Below, in pieces: positions 33,545 to 42,723 of a stretch of DNA of 64,000 bases (the stretch's first letter is position 1; each line of letters opens with the position of its first letter). The notes under the pieces were generated by a model. It did not search any database and was not told where the DNA came from. It was given only the letters and a program-made list of their open reading frames with translations. Location of the stretch: contig JAJLRJ010000015.1 of NCBI GenBank assembly GCA_024195265.1, positions 171,864 to 235,863 of the forward strand. The letters run 5' to 3'. Origin of the DNA: Dendrophyllia cribrosa. Its lineage: Eukaryota > Cnidaria > Anthozoa > Scleractinia > Dendrophylliidae. Both the position numbers and the translations under genes were made by a program.

Positions 33545-34243
33545 ATGGTTGTGTTAACAATTGTCACGGCTTCGAACCCTCACACGATCTATTTCGACCA
33601 CCCACTGCCGAAGCCGAGATACATCCGTCTCGTCTCTTGCTCAATTTTCAACTCGTGGCATAATTTGAAAGAAAGAGGAGAGATAACATTGTTCAAAAAT
33701 GAAAATGGGAGCAATACAGGAACTGTCATGAAATTTCTTCCAGGACATTACACTCTTAAGTCTTTGGCAAAAGAATTAGAAAACGTATTCGGTGGTCCCA
33801 ATGTTAATTATAAATTAGCAACCGAGACAAACACGCCGCTGGGAGTGATGATCATTTTCAAAGGATACCCAGAAGAAGTGAAACTAGACCACGATCTGTC
33901 TGAATTACTGGGTATTAGTCCTAAATTATTATTTCCAAAAACATTCGTCAAGCGTTTAAGGGCACCAAGCACTTACTTCATCCACTGTGATCTGGTCGAT
34001 AAAGAACAGAACCTCCTCAATGGTAAGCCTTCGACAGTTTTGGCTCGGTTTGATATTCGTGGGGAGCCGTTTGAGAAGGTTTATTACGAACCAACACAAC
34101 AGTATGTCTTGCGTGACGCCTCGTCTGGTGATTATGTAAACAGCATAACACTGTCAGTGAGGGATGAGAACAATGACCTCTTCAACTTCAATGGCTCACC
34201 TTTGGAATTTGTAGTTGAGATAAACACGCTTGGAAATTTTTGA
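33545..34243 (+). CDS. candidate minor capsid/penton-like protein, ~232 aa
   Basis: Start taken at ATG 33,545 because TTATATAC lies at 33,525-33,532; an earlier in-frame ATG at 33,518 overlaps that motif. About 232 residues, beta-rich looking (YIRLVSCSIFNSWHNL; TYFIHCDLVDKEQNL; VNSITLSVRDENNDLF). Size and position opposite the large gene suit the single-jelly-roll minor capsid protein of Polintons, but this is inference. Its last codons (NTLGNF, 34,227-34,243) lie inside the left arm of a long palindrome, so the natural C-terminus may have been replaced. Confidence 0.7.
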   Translation: MVVLTIVTASNPHTIYFDHPLPKPRYIRLVSCSIFNSWHNLKERGEITLFKNENGSNTGTVMKFLPGHYTLKSLAKELENVFGGPNVNYKLATETNTPLGVMIIFKGYPEEVKLDHDLSELLGISPKLLFPKTFVKRLRAPSTYFIHCDLVDKEQNLLNGKPSTVLARFDIRGEPFEKVYYEPTQQYVLRDASSGDYVNSITLSVRDENNDLFNFNGSPLEFVVEINTLGNF

Positions 34244-34896
34244 TCGAAATTGGGCCATATTTTTTTGATACAAGATATCTTTGTCAGTTTTCCTCCAATT
34301 CGCCTCATATTTTCGACGATAACAGATATTGTCATTACAGAGGGAACTATGGTTTTGGATTTTTATTTTTTAGTGTTTTTGGCGGGAAAGTGACGTCACA
34401 AAGTTGGCGCCAAAATTTACATTTTACACTTTGAACTATTTTGTGACAGTTTCAAAAAGAACAAGTTCCAAAAACTTCAAAACTGAAGAGATAACTGAAA
34501 TATCTTAATTCAGTGAAGAGATATAATTAGTTGAAGTTTGTGTTTAAGCTATTTTTAGTAACAAAATGGCGGGAATTTCGAAATTCAAATAATGATATCT
34601 TTTCACTGATTCAAGATATTTCAGTAATCTTTTCAGTTTTGAAGTTTTTGGAACTTGTTCTTTTTGAAACTGTCACAAAATAGCTCTAAATGTAAAATGT
34701 AAATTTTGGCGCCAACTTGGTGACGTCACTTTCCCGCCAAAAATACTAAAAAATAAAAATCCAAAACCATAGTTCCCTCTGCAATGACAATATCTGTTAT
34801 CGTCGAAAATATGAGGCGAATTGGAGGAAAACTGACAAAGATAACTTGTATAAAAAAAGTTTGGCCCAATTTCGATCAAAAATTTCCAAGCGTGAA
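34227..34896. repeat. ~670-base palindromic insertion
   Basis: CACGCTTGGAAATTTTTGAT at the left end is matched by ATCAAAAATTTCCAAGCGTG at the right end. Pairing continues almost unbroken through GTTTTCCTCCAATTCGCCTC, GGCGGGAAAGTGACGTCAC and CAAAAAGAACAAGTTCCAAA to a centre near 34,535-34,590. The arms are about 310 bases. There is no gene inside. The left arm overlaps the end of the upstream gene. Confidence 0.9.
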
Positions 34897-34922
34897 ATTA
34901 AAAACATATATATACCCACGCC

Positions 34923-35607
34923 ATGAGTTCTGCCAATGTGCTGCCATCGGCCCCCGAATACAGCGAGACACAACAGCTCTACCCTATGCGGGAGCTCGCT
35001 CAAATAAATGCAGAAGACTTCCGGCTCAAAAAGATCTCTGACTTTCTTAAAGAGCTGTCTGACGAAGCCGAGCATTACAGACAAGTCGCAAAGAAATATA
35101 AACGAACCCAATCATTGGTTCATTACTCGGCGGTTGGGCTTGGGTCGCTTTCTGTTGGGCTGTCATCAGGGGCCCTAGCCACTGCATTGACTGGGTTCGG
35201 AATTATTGGAAGTCCAGCACTTGCCGGCGTCGCGACCCTCTGTGGGCTATCCTCTGTTGGCTTTACAGCTGCTAACAAACGGTTAGAGCGAAAAGTGACC
35301 AAACACGAGAATATCTACACACTGGCCCTGGCTAAACGCAATTCTGTCTATGAACTGGTCTCAAAGGCTCTGGAAGACAAGAGGATCAGTGATGCAGAAT
35401 TCACCATAATTACTCGTGAGGTGGAAAAATATCACGAACTCAAAGCTGCAATCAGGGATGGTGTTAAATCTAAAAAAAAACGTTGGCACTCTAACACAAG
35501 CGCCAGACCTCGAGAAACTCAAAAAGGAACTTCGCAAGGAAGTCACACAAGAAATTCAAAAAAAGATACTTCTCGCCGCAGCCTCCAAATCCGATTTGAG
35601 AAATTAA
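34923..35607 (+). pseudogene. Polinton membrane-associated protein, frame break at A9
   Basis: Starts MSSANVLPSAPEYSE after CATATATATACC (34,905-34,916). Residues 25-60 are charged and helical. A long Gly/Ala-rich hydrophobic part follows (GLGSLSVGLSSGALATALTG; SPALAGVATLCGLSSVGF), then more helix. At the A9 tract 35,472-35,480 the frame changes. The frame that follows (LEKLKKELRKEVTQEI, stop 35,605-35,607) continues the helical character, while the uninterrupted frame turns Ser/Arg/Thr-rich. I therefore take the second as natural. Function unknown. Confidence 0.7.
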
Positions 35608-35685
35608 ATTCGGGCTTTAACCTCTACATTTCTAAGGATAAATCATTTGCGCCCAATTGAATACATAACCCGGCTGTGTATATCC

Positions 35686-36382
35686 ATGGAGAAGTTTGCT
35701 AAACAACTGGCTGATGTTCGGGCCTTGGACACTAAAAGCGAATACAAAGCCAAACTCGATGAGCTTGATAAAGAATACAAATTTATCCTCCTGCGCTCAC
35801 TCGAAAACTACACCAAGGAAATACGGCGTTCAAACCTGTCAGAACGCCTTCATATCATCAAGGAGTATCTTTCTCCCGAGGCACAATACCCCCAACACTC
35901 ACCTTTCACCCTTGTGAATGAAAGGACAAAATTTTGCCAAAACTGCAAAGGCAAATTAAACCTCAGGATGTTTTCATCAGAACTTTGCTGTGAAGACTGC
36001 GGTCTCTTAGAACCCCTGGATGGTGTGACATTCGATTACAACGGGCTCTATGGGGGTGATTACACATGCAATTACCAAAAAAAGAATGACCACCAAACAT
36101 TACAACTTCAAAAGCTATCTAAACAAACACCTGAAAATTTGTGAACACCACGTCTGCTTGTCCAATGATGAAATACAACATGCAAATGATTCTTTCAAAT
36201 TCATCGAAGAACATCTGCCGAAAAGAATCTCCTTGCCCTTTGTGGCCCACAAAATCTTGGATGCAATAAAAGGACCACAACGGCTTGTCAATTACTTCTG
36301 GCTGCAAGTCCCAGAAAAATCAATGTGGAAGCACGAACAAAACTGGAAGATCATGCTTGAAAAGATGGGTCACGTTGAGTGA
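35686..36382 (+). pseudogene. candidate VLTF3-like late transcription factor, broken
   Basis: Starts MEKFAKQLADVRALD after TGTATATCC. A helical N-terminal half is followed by a zinc ribbon FCQNCKGK...LCCEDCG (about 35,934-36,003). At A7 (36,077-36,083) the frame changes; the next frame reads KHYNFKSYLNKHLK and continues to TGA 36,380-36,382. A four-Cys ribbon followed by a Tyr/His/Phe/Lys-rich stretch recalls the poxvirus VLTF3/A2L family, found in several large DNA viruses and some Polintons. Moderate confidence. If right, it would act on the shared TATATAC promoters. Confidence 0.5.
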
Positions 36383-36771
36383 GCCCTGCCATAGAAACTT
36401 TCGTGAGCACTTGGGCCGTCATAGTCTTCCTCGTCATCACTGCCGATGCCTGTATACATCAATGCCCGCTGTATACATCTATAAGGCGGCATGCCAGGAC
36501 AGATGGCTCTGTGCATGCCCATGTCCACTTCTGGCGAGAAGTGTTCTTGACATTCATCACATGTTTGTGAGGTGAATAAACGAAAATAGCAAAGGTGTTG
36601 CCAGTGATAATGATTTTTTATTGAAAAGCATACAGATTTCATCCTGCGTTGATGAAGGGCCCTGGCAGCCAAGTCACGTTGGATACTCCTTTCGACCAGT
36701 TCAAGGATGTAATCCTGGATCATGTCTGGTAAATAGTCCCAATGGGATTCATCAAAAGACAGTTGCTCCAT
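36370..36771 (-). CDS. Polinton protein with F-box-like start, 133 aa
   Basis: Start taken at ATG 36,771 because TATAC (36,785-36,789) is just upstream and this avoids overlap with the exonuclease gene. It begins MEQLSFDESHWDYLPDMIQD; the LPDMIQDYIL part resembles the first helix of an F-box, which is weak evidence. A four-residue pattern CDEC..H...C (EHFSPEVDMGMHRAIC) suggests one zinc finger. The tail is acidic. It ends convergently with the zinc-ribbon gene, overlapping by 13 bases. Function unknown. Confidence 0.6.
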   Translation of the reverse strand: MEQLSFDESHWDYLPDMIQDYILELVERSIQRDLAARALHQRRMKSVCFSIKNHYHWQHLCYFRLFTSQTCDECQEHFSPEVDMGMHRAICPGMPPYRCIQRALMYTGIGSDDEEDYDGPSAHESFYGRAHST

Positions 36772-36775
36772 TGGC

Positions 36776-37921
36776 TCAGTTGAGGTATAGACTGGGGTAT
36801 GTTTTTTCAATTGACTTCACTTTTGAGAGTAAGAAGGCTTCCAACACTGCACTGTCATCATCCAAATTGTTTGGATAGGTTTTGACAGGGGTGGTTTGTT
36901 TGATGCTTTTCTCTTCAGAGTGTTCTGTTATCTTTTTTCGAAGGCTTGCCAAGCTGTTATGAAAACGCTTGACTGACGTTTGAATGTTGCTCAAAAAGTT
37001 TGGTTGCTTTGGAGCCCAAATCTCAGTTATATCCAGGAGCTTCCAGGCGAACACAGCCACTGGTTTAGGGCCTTCTGAACCCGCTGAAAACACTTCTTGC
37101 ATATGGGTGTAACGCAAAAACTCCTCATCTTCGTCCTGTTTTCTAAACGACATCCTTACAGCTCCATAACAACACCATATGTCCTTCTCAGCAATGGAAG
37201 ACATAATTCTCTCAAATAATTGTTTTGATTTGAGGAAACCGACATCGATGATTGCCTTTTGATTTCTTGTTATCGTCCGTTTGCTAAATAAATAACAAAC
37301 TCCCCACGCAAGCGTTGTGTCACCCTTCGTTTTGAACTTGTTTCCTCCGTTTAGAAACTGGTTGTGTGCCAGACTTGGTTCAAGCTGGTTTAAAGAGCAC
37401 AATCTGAAATAACCGTCAACAAACAAGCCTTTTGAGACCATGTCGCCACTCAAAGCAAGCCCTGTTTGTATCTGATCGCTATAATAGCCAGGAATTCTGT
37501 TCATGGCTATTTTTCGCTTGAACGGACACTTGAACTCTAACAAGTTTAATGTGTTATCTTTATTCATGAAATAGCCGTCTGGGCTACAAGTGACCTTTCG
37601 ATAAAGCGGATGCTCTCTTGACAGATTAAGAGAGATGCTGTGGCCAAAAACGGAAACAGAATGTTTTTTCTCAAAATACTTGCGAATAAGCGGTTCGAAC
37701 AGATTGCCCCAGGTACAAGCCGCATTGTTGAGCATATGCGTTGGCTGTATTTTCTTTAAGAGCAAGCTGTGCCGTGATTCAAACGGCGAAGTGCCTGTCA
37801 AGGCAGAGATCTCTGATGCCCCGATGGAGTTTTGTCTGGCTCTCACCCAGTCGGCGCTCTTTTGTTTCAGACCAGTGTTCCTCGATTTAAGAAAGTTCAT
37901 GAAAGCTTGTGTTGTCGCCAT
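36776..37921 (-). CDS. YqaJ/lambda-exonuclease-type nuclease, 381 aa
   Basis: A PD-(D/E)XK exonuclease of the YqaJ/viral alkaline nuclease type, acting on DNA ends in recombination or genome processing. Visible in order: IGASEISALTG (residues ~34-44), WGNLFEPLIRKYF (~72-84), CSPDGYF (~112-118), LLEFKCPFKR (~127-136, the ExK), and YYSDQIQTGLALSG (~147-160). It is intact across the nuclease core, and the C-terminal 200 residues have no clear motif. TATAT lies just upstream of the ATG ATG start pair (37,919-37,924). A nuclease beside a protein-primed polymerase could resect ends or resolve intermediates; that is inference. Confidence 0.85.
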   Translation of the reverse strand: MATTQAFMNFLKSRNTGLKQKSADWVRARQNSIGASEISALTGTSPFESRHSLLLKKIQPTHMLNNAACTWGNLFEPLIRKYFEKKHSVSVFGHSISLNLSREHPLYRKVTCSPDGYFMNKDNTLNLLEFKCPFKRKIAMNRIPGYYSDQIQTGLALSGDMVSKGLFVDGYFRLCSLNQLEPSLAHNQFLNGGNKFKTKGDTTLAWGVCYLFSKRTITRNQKAIIDVGFLKSKQLFERIMSSIAEKDIWCCYGAVRMSFRKQDEDEEFLRYTHMQEVFSAGSEGPKPVAVFAWKLLDITEIWAPKQPNFLSNIQTSVKRFHNSLASLRKKITEHSEEKSIKQTTPVKTYPNNLDDDSAVLEAFLLSKVKSIEKTYPSLYLN

Positions 37922-38473
37922 CATTGATATATGAAGGGTGAATGTTTCTTCAATTGGTGATAACCGCTCAACTCAGTTTGAATAGCTGCGAGTGGTGTCT
38001 TGCCTTCGATGAAATCCGAAACAAAGCTAGAATCTCGGATCCTGGGTAAGGGGTCGAGAGCCTCCAGGCTTAGCTCCTCAAGACATTGTTGCTCTTGAGC
38101 GTCAAGCCAGGCATTAAGATCATGCTGTCTGACATATGACTCGGCAAAAATATCTCGAACAACCTCCCGCTGTGTAAAAACTCGAGGGTTTCTTTTCGTG
38201 GGAGGGCAACCATTTCTTAAGTGTCTGTTAACCGTTTGTTTAGACAATCTTCGATTGCAGTCGGGACAAAGCACTTTCGGGCGTTTTCTTGCAAGCGTAT
38301 TTTTGATGCTCAACAAGAGAATGACCTTGGGTGAAGTTTAAACCACAATGTCTGCAAGGGTTGTATTCGAACGTCCCTTTGTTCTTTGCATATAAGTCAT
38401 CACCTTCTTTCAACTCAATCCCACGCATTTTCAAAAACGCAACGGCAGTCATTGGTTCGTTGACGAGGGGCAT
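37921..38473 (-). pseudogene. two-finger C2HC zinc protein, one frame break
   Basis: Starts MPLVNEPMTAVAFLKMRG at 38,473, after ATATAAACG. First finger: CRHCGLNFTQGHSLVEHQK with a following Cys (C-x2-C-x12-H-x4-C). Second: CPDCNRRLSKQTVNRHLRNG plus Cys, in another frame, so a frame change lies near 38,275-38,290. The C-terminal part is acidic and Leu-rich. The gene is the first inside the right terminus. By position and zinc fingers it could be an early regulator or terminus-binding protein; not recognised as a named family. Confidence 0.7.
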
Positions 38474-38506
38474 TGTCACGTTTATATGGAGGATATGTTG
38501 TTTCTT

Positions 38507-38786
38507 CAATTAGTGATGCCTCGCTTGCCATTGCGGGCGGACTCGGAAAAAAACGCATTTGACCCCCCGCTTAAAAAGGTGGTCGAAAAATTGACAGCCA
38601 AAACAAAATCTTTCGCTCCACTGACTCCCCGCTCACAAAAGATGAGGGAGGGACATCTCAAGTAGTGAGTGGGGAGGGACGTCAAATGCGGTTTTTTGAG
38701 TCAATAAACAATTTTTCCGAGCGAAGTGAGGAAAAATTGTTTATGGACTCAAAAAACCGCATTTGACTCCCTCCCCACTCACTACT
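38507..38786. repeat. right Polinton terminus with internal palindrome
   Basis: The inverted counterpart of the left end. The outer palindrome (38,660-38,786) carries AGTAGTGAG outward on both sides of the hairpin loop CCGAGCGAAGTGAGG. The inner block 38,507-38,565 matches 18,911-18,980. The right terminus has about 90 extra bases between the two blocks. Confidence 0.85.
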
Positions 38787-38989
38787 AAACACAGTCGCGC
38801 TTTTCGTGGTTTCTGCCAGCTATGGAAAGGTACGACGAATACCCCCGTTATTTTAGTCCCCACCCCGAGCCGAATCCACGTTTCACGTAAATACGGGCTT
38901 CTTTAGAATCAACGCAACATTGACAGGCGCCTTCCGTGAACGATAAGGTAAAATTCTTGTCTGAAGCTCGTCTCTGTTCATGCAGCACA

Positions 38990-39590
38990 AAGTTATACTC
39001 TTGTACGTGTAACAGCTCCTTCCACTTCCGGCATTGTGGCTCGTCTAGCTGTGATTTCAGCTGTTGCTTCTTGGAGCATTATTCCTCTTTCCTCTGTCTC
39101 TAGCTCTGCCTCTGAGATATCCTTTCGCTTGCAATTGGCAGCCATACGTGAAAAGTATGAGGATATTTGCTGTGGTGTTAAGAATTCCTCAACGGCAAAT
39201 AATCGTTTGCCATTTTTTCCACGTGCTCGCCTCATCTCTTATCGCCGTTGCTTTTCTTCCCAGTCTGTTCACCGATGTTGTATTACTGATCCAGAAACGT
39301 TTTCTGTTGCTCTGTGAACCGGACTTTTCTTGCACAGGATTTCAGCGCCCAGCCCATTTGGCATGTGTTTGAAACAGTCTCCATTCTTGGTACGCCGCAA
39401 TTTTCGACAAGCAACCCCATCATTTTTATGTGTGAGTCGCCCGCCCGGGGTGCGGGTATTAACCCCAGATCGAAAGTCGACATTAAAGGTTGCGTTACAT
39501 CCGGTCAGCAGTAATAAATTGTTCCTTGTATTTCCGGTCTGCACGTTTACTCGATAACAATGAACTTCCTGGCTTCTCAACTAAGTCGAT
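38990..39590 (-). pseudogene. decayed protein fragment in the foldback loop
   Basis: Two broken leftward frames hold protein-like sequence: MGWALKS..RKVRFTEQQKTFL (about 39,290-39,360) and EEFLTPQQISSYFSRMAAN (about 39,130-39,190), with a Glu/Arg-rich end. The pieces are in different frames, separated by stops. They resemble a protein type often repeated in cnidarian genomes that carries C2H2 fingers upstream, but no zinc finger is preserved here. I read it as the remnant of a gene carried by the foldback element. Confidence 0.45.
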
Positions 39591-40690
39591 CCACGAGTAG
39601 ATTTAAGCCGATTATTTTATTCTGGATTGGTTACACTAGTATTTGCTTAGTGCAGTGAATAGTGATGCATTTTTTTTACTCTATGGATGGATTGAACTGA
39701 TTAATTTTATTCCATGGATGGCAGAAACCACGAAAAGCGCGACTATGTTTTGACAGAGTGAATTCTTCTTCCATTATATATTAGATTATATGCGGACTAA
39801 CGATCCATCGTTGTCTCTGAAGTGGATGTTCGATGGGGAAAACGGTTGTGACCTGTCTGCTAGAGTCTGTGCTAGATTTGACCAAGGAAACGGAGCGACC
39901 GACCGAGGGACTTGCGCGATAAAAGCACGCTGTAGAAATTACCAAACCTTACAAGGTAGGCTTTGTATCAATTTAAAATTCAATAATTTTAGTGGCCGAA
40001 ACCTCATTTATCAAACATAGTTAGCAGACAAGATAATAGTAAATACTTTTGGCGCTCAAACGGTCTCTCTAAAGTCTTTTTGAGCGAAATAATTCGCTGA
40101 ATAATTAAGCTTCAAAATGGCCAATTTTGTAGTTTTGTCAAATTTGCCTCAAATGTGTTCACCTCCTATTTCCATAGAATAGTTTTCTCCAAAAGGATTT
40201 TATGATATTTAGAAACTTCAACATGTTTGTAAGCTCTGCTGCTAATTTGGTCTCTGGGAAAAGAGCACTTTGAGAGAAATTGCGAAAATAGTTGTCCTTG
40301 ATTTTGTTGTTTGTCAAAATGGCTAACATGTAACATTGTAGAGCGACCATTTTCTCCTTCTTAATATAAAACAAAATATGTTAACAGCAACTTTTATAAA
40401 CTAGTAGGATGGCTCTACTCTCTGATGGAATTTCATTTGAATTAGTTTCCACGCACCCGAGAACGAGACTCCAAAACATTTCCTACTTGAGAGTGAATTT
40501 TTTTATCAAAACGTGGGCCTGAGGCTGGCACGATAAATCGAGGTTACCATGGCGACGATGCATCTGCTGACCCTAATATGTTTGTTTTTGTTCATCCCCC
40601 CAGGTAATCTACCTCCACACAAAAAATGAAGGGGGGTTAAAAATTTTCATTTCCAACTTTGCACCACTTTCTCAGAGAACTACTCTTAAG

Positions 40691-41165
40691 CCATCTCGTA
40701 CTTAAATGATGTACCAGGTACTCTGCAAACAGTGGATTTTTTCGAATTTCAGCCTCTGAGCCGTGATTCAACCTCTTGGTTTGCCCGCAGCTCTCATCGC
40801 AACGTTTGCACATTCGTACATAACGTTCGAAAAGAGGAAGCTTCTGCGCAGGCTCACGGCTTTAAAATCTGATGCCCAGTACGTTACGGACAACGGAAGC
40901 CTAAGTAACGCAATATTGTAACGCAAACTGATCATGCATGAAAGGCAACTATATATATATATTTCTGTCGAATGAACTTGATGTTAATTTCAACGAAGTT
41001 AACAACAAATGATTTTTGAAGGATTTTCCTCTGCAAACCAAAGTTCAAGATAAACCCGCCCCGCAGAGATTTTTATAGATTTAGTAGCTAGAGTATCTAT
41101 TTAAACTAGCCACGTAGTTTGAGTTCTAGAATCGGCGTACTTTTGGAAAAATTCAAGAAAAGGTA
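40691..41165. other. non-coding stretch
   Basis: No gene or clear repeat structure was seen between the foldback arm and the next dispersed repeat. Confidence 0.35.
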
Positions 41166-41440
41166 TTGCTAGTTTTACTCGTCAACTAAAATGGCTGAAA
41201 CACCATCAAGTTGTTTGACCGTTACGTTCATGAACAGTTGATGTAACAACATGCTACATGCATAAATGTAAACTAGAATAAAGGTTTTACATCTGGTGAA
41301 AGTCTTGATTTGTAGAGTATTAATGGATTGGAGAAACGATGTCTTACATTTTGCACTTTTTAAAGACGTTTCTGTGGTCAAAATTGGGTTTAGTGGCACC
41401 AACAAACATCCAGTGTTACCATGGCAACAAAGAAGAAAGG
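41166..41440. repeat. dispersed repeat, inverted copy of 8813-9080
   Basis: AAACACCATCAAGTTGTTTG, AACATCCAGTGTTACCATGG and intervening blocks match the reverse complement of 8813-9080 with many substitutions. No coding potential. Confidence 0.75.
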
Positions 41441-41654
41441 ACCCCCCCCCAGGCCGAATAGGGTTAAATGTTAACGCCAGCTGCGAGAAGCTGTTGCTTT
41501 ATAACTTGTACCTTTTAAGACTGACAGTCCGTTTAAATTACTGGTAAAATTGTTTTTTCTTAATCTTGATTCCAGACCCCTATTTTGAACTATATACACA
41601 GTTTTCAAACACTGTAACGGTTACTTTTGAAAATGTATGTTGCTTAGCATGCCG

Positions 41655-41802
41655 AATGTCAACTTTCTTTTTTATAAAAGTGCGTTTGTTGTTTCTCTAC
41701 AGAGCGGCGATGTTCACCAAATCGTTCATATAGTTTACGTTTTGTTTCTCCGATGTATTGACACGGTATATTACGTTGAAAACAATTTTTGCATTGGATC
41801 AT
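41655..41802 (-). pseudogene. Penelope-like GIY-YIG fragment
   Basis: On the minus strand this reads QCKNCFQRN..CQYIGETKRKL..RFGEHRRSVEKQ, the core of a GIY-YIG endonuclease as found at the end of Penelope-like polyproteins. It is cut off from its N-terminal part (42,724-43,392) by a ~915-base insertion and loses its own tail soon after 41,660. Confidence 0.8.
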
Positions 41803-42715
41803 AGCGGACCTCTGCGGGCCGAAGGACCGCGCGGAGCCCCATACTTATAGAACTCAACCTATGCTCGTCATTTTTCATGGTCATGGCTAGCGGAATGTTT
41901 CGCGGGCGCGTCTCCGTGACATGTGTCGGTCTGTCGCGCAAAGCCAACTTGCGGGCGCGTATGACGTCGCAAAACATGCGCGTATGACGCCACACAACAT
42001 CCGAGTTGTTTGTTTTCATTACGGATTTCACAACCAAAGAAGCGGAGATTTAAAGAATTTCCAAGCAAGCGAAGGACTTAAAGGTAAAACAGATTACCCT
42101 TTTTGATGGAAATTTATGTTGATATCAATCCATGATTAACTTTTTCTTTGTGTTCTTGTGTAGTTTTGGATAATTGTTTTTAAAACGTGCTTAAATTCAG
42201 TTGTATCAATTTTTTGAATTTCATCCAAGGCAACTCGGCGAACTCGATGCGCTATAAATGGTACGCGTTTTGCTTTTAAAAATAAACTAATGGAGATTTG
42301 AATAAAAGTTTTCGAAAGAAGATTGTGTTGTCTATTTTTATGTGTTTGTTCATTCATAACATAGATTGAAAAGCGATTTTATAGTTCTATTTTCACTTGC
42401 GTCGCCTTATGCAAATATGTTTGTGTACTTTTGCAATTTTGATTTCCAAATCAGTTTTTTGGGCAATTTTTGACAAACAACAACTGTATTTTATTCGGAA
42501 AGTAGTCGTACTAGTTATTGCAGACCGAGAAAAAGTTGTTTTGTGAACTTTTGTACTTTAAATGTACTGTGCAGACGGTCGCGTAATACTGTTTTTGAGA
42601 ATTGCTAAAATTGAAAAATAGCCCAGTCGTCAATCTTAATTCTTGTGCTTCCGACCTTTCACCTTAGTTAAGCAAAGCTTATCATCGGCTTTCTGTTCAG
42701 AGAGCGACGCTGTTA
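41803..42715. other. unidentified insertion inside a Penelope-like element
   Basis: This segment separates two pieces of one Penelope-like protein. It contains a GC-rich left part with repeated GCGCGTATGACG words (41,950-41,990) and an AT-rich right part. I see no gene, terminal repeat or tail that would name it. Confidence 0.5.
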
Positions 42716-42723
42716 GGCTCAGG

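Larger units (their letters stand above)
18763..38786. mobile_element. Polinton/Maverick element, ~20 kb
   Basis: The termini AGTAGTGAG and CTCACTACT are inverted, and AG..CT ends are usual for Polintons. The hallmark genes are present: protein-primed DNA polymerase B, retroviral-type integrase, a packaging ATPase and a capsid candidate. Genes near the polymerase run rightward; a leftward block follows, then mixed orientations. Comparison with the intact foldback arm places the insertion at AAAACA, with AAACA repeated on the right (38,787-38,791), so a 5-6-base duplication. Several genes are broken and a LINE sits inside the polymerase, so this copy is probably not autonomous. No adenovirus-type cysteine protease was recognised. 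Confidence 0.93.
18024..40690. mobile_element. foldback element, split by the Polinton
   Basis: The left arm (18,024-18,762, continuing at 38,787-38,820) and the right arm (about 39,725-40,690) are inverted copies. Landmarks are CTTAAGAGTAGTTCTCTGAG, CTAGTAGGATGGCTC, GGATCGTTAGTCTGCATATA and CGCGCTTTTCGTGGTTTC. Without the Polinton the element would be about 2.65 kb, with a central loop at 38,826-39,720. The right arm has an extra segment around 40,150-40,380. The intact right arm shows the pre-insertion site of the Polinton. Confidence 0.8.
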
